From: Streptosporangiaceae bacterium
Lineage (GTDB): Bacteria; Actinomycetota; Actinomycetes; Streptosporangiales; Streptosporangiaceae
Direction of reading: 5' to 3'
Assembly: GCA_030041195.1 (NCBI GenBank)
Contig: JASHOI010000054.1
Span: forward strand, 1 to 5,977
DNA: 5,977 nt
Shown here: piece by piece, positions 5,290 through 5,977 of the stretch
How the letters are laid out: each line of letters starts with the position of its first letter
Numbering within the stretch: the first letter of the stretch is position 1
Program-made: the position numbers and the translations under genes
The notes under the pieces: generated by a model
What the model was told of the DNA's origin: nothing
The model's database searches: none
Seen by the model: the letters and a program-made list of their open reading frames with translations, nothing else

Positions 5290-5977
5290 TCCCGAGCTTG
5301 GGGTAGGCGCGGTACAGGTGCGAGCTGATGGTGCGCGGGGACAGGTAGAGCATCTGGCCGATCTCGCGGTTGCTGAGCCCTTCGGCGGCCAGCTGGGCGA
5401 TCTGCAGTTCCTGGGGGCTGAGCTGGTCCCGTGCCTCCGGGGTCCGCGGGCGGCTAGTCTCTCCGGTCGCGCGGAGCAGCTGGCGTGCCCGGTCGGACCA
5501 CGGGGTTACGCCGAGGGCATCGAAGGTCTCCCGGGCAGCGCGCAGCGGCATCCGGGAGGCCACGTCACGCCGTTGCCGGTGCAGCCATTCGCCCCAGGCG
5601 AGCTGCACCCTGGCCCGGAGCAGCGGCCATGTACCCATGTCTGAGCTGAGCGCGGTCTGGAACAGCACGCCGGCGTCGGCGTCGTCGGCCATCAGCGCGC
5701 GGGCGTAGCGCAGGCCGGCCTGCAGCAGTGGCGACGGGGTCAGTTTCGCAGCTGTTTCGATCTCGTCCACGGCCACCCGGATGCCGTCCAGGTCGCCGCT
5801 GCGGCGGGCGGCTTCCACGAGATCGCCGATCGTCCAGCAGGCGAGCGCGGCGTCGTGGGCCGGATCGGCGGGGTCGTGGATGCGTCGCAGGTGGTGTACT
5901 GCCTCGGCGGGCAGGCCGCTGCCGAGGGCGGCCAGCCCGCGGGCCAGCTGAGCCGTCGCCAGCACCGCGCTGGCCCG
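5231..5977 (-). CDS. LuxR-family transcriptional regulator, C-terminal part (5' end outside window)
   Basis: The window holds the last 248 residues; the frame runs open through position 5977 with no stop, and the GTG at 5965 is most likely an internal valine. The fragment begins with helical repeats of the kind found in the TPR-like region of large MalT/LAL regulators (about 1-155), including LRAARETFDALGVTPWSDRARQLLRATGE, seen here as LRAARETFDALG (145-156) and TPWSDRARQLLRATGE (158-173). The C-terminus is a GerE/LuxR helix-turn-helix: LSPQELQIAQLAAEGLSNRE (186-205) and SPRTISSHLYRAYPKLGI (213-230), complete and with the usual invariant residues. Such proteins usually carry an N-terminal ATPase domain that binds a ligand, and activate transcription of nearby genes. 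The target is unknown. The neighbouring amidohydrolase is convergent with it, so no operon link exists in the window. Confidence 0.9.
   Translation of the reverse strand, partial: RASAVLATAQLARGLAALGSGLPAEAVHHLRRIHDPADPAHDAALACWTIGDLVEAARRSGDLDGIRVAVDEIETAAKLTPSPLLQAGLRYARALMADDADAGVLFQTALSSDMGTWPLLRARVQLAWGEWLHRQRRDVASRMPLRAARETFDALGVTPWSDRARQLLRATGETSRPRTPEARDQLSPQELQIAQLAAEGLSNREIGQMLYLSPRTISSHLYRAYPKLGITSRTQLREVLERRNPSGA

Overview
The window is high-GC DNA with codon usage and gene families typical of an actinobacterium (a Streptomyces- or Streptosporangium-like soil filamentous bacterium fits; no genus can be read from it). The families that point there are a SigE-family ECF sigma factor, its short-tailed membrane partner, a LuxR-type regulator with a MalT/LAL-like C-terminus, and a YtcJ-like amidohydrolase.

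Layout. Positions 1-89 hold no gene I can support. On the minus strand lie, in order of transcription, a secreted or membrane-anchored alpha/beta hydrolase (2952-2077), a SigE-family ECF sigma factor (1889-1320) and a single-pass membrane protein that is probably its anti-sigma factor (1316-90). The last two are separated by 3 bases and are almost certainly one transcript. A 17-bp direct repeat straddles the sigma start codon. A 355-bp divergent intergenic region (2953-3307) separates the hydrolase from a plus-strand metal-dependent amidohydrolase (3308-5158). After a short convergent gap comes the C-terminal 248 residues of a LuxR-family regulator (minus, 5977-5231), whose N-terminus lies outside the window.

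How the genes may work together. The sigma factor and membrane protein form an envelope-signalling pair: the outer part of the membrane protein, which appears to be built from two related repeats, would sense something outside the cell and release the sigma factor. The divergent hydrolase and amidohydrolase each carry the same 20-bp element (18/20 identical) upstream, in the same orientation relative to their own start codons. This suggests shared control of two hydrolytic enzymes, one exported and one cytoplasmic. A competing explanation is that the element pair are the terminal repeats of a 210-bp non-coding mobile element. Nothing here is clearly a new defence or mobile system. The most interesting items are the mirrored 20-bp element, the direct repeat over the sigma start, the duplicated sensor domain, and a strong ribosome binding site left without a gene after the amidohydrolase.
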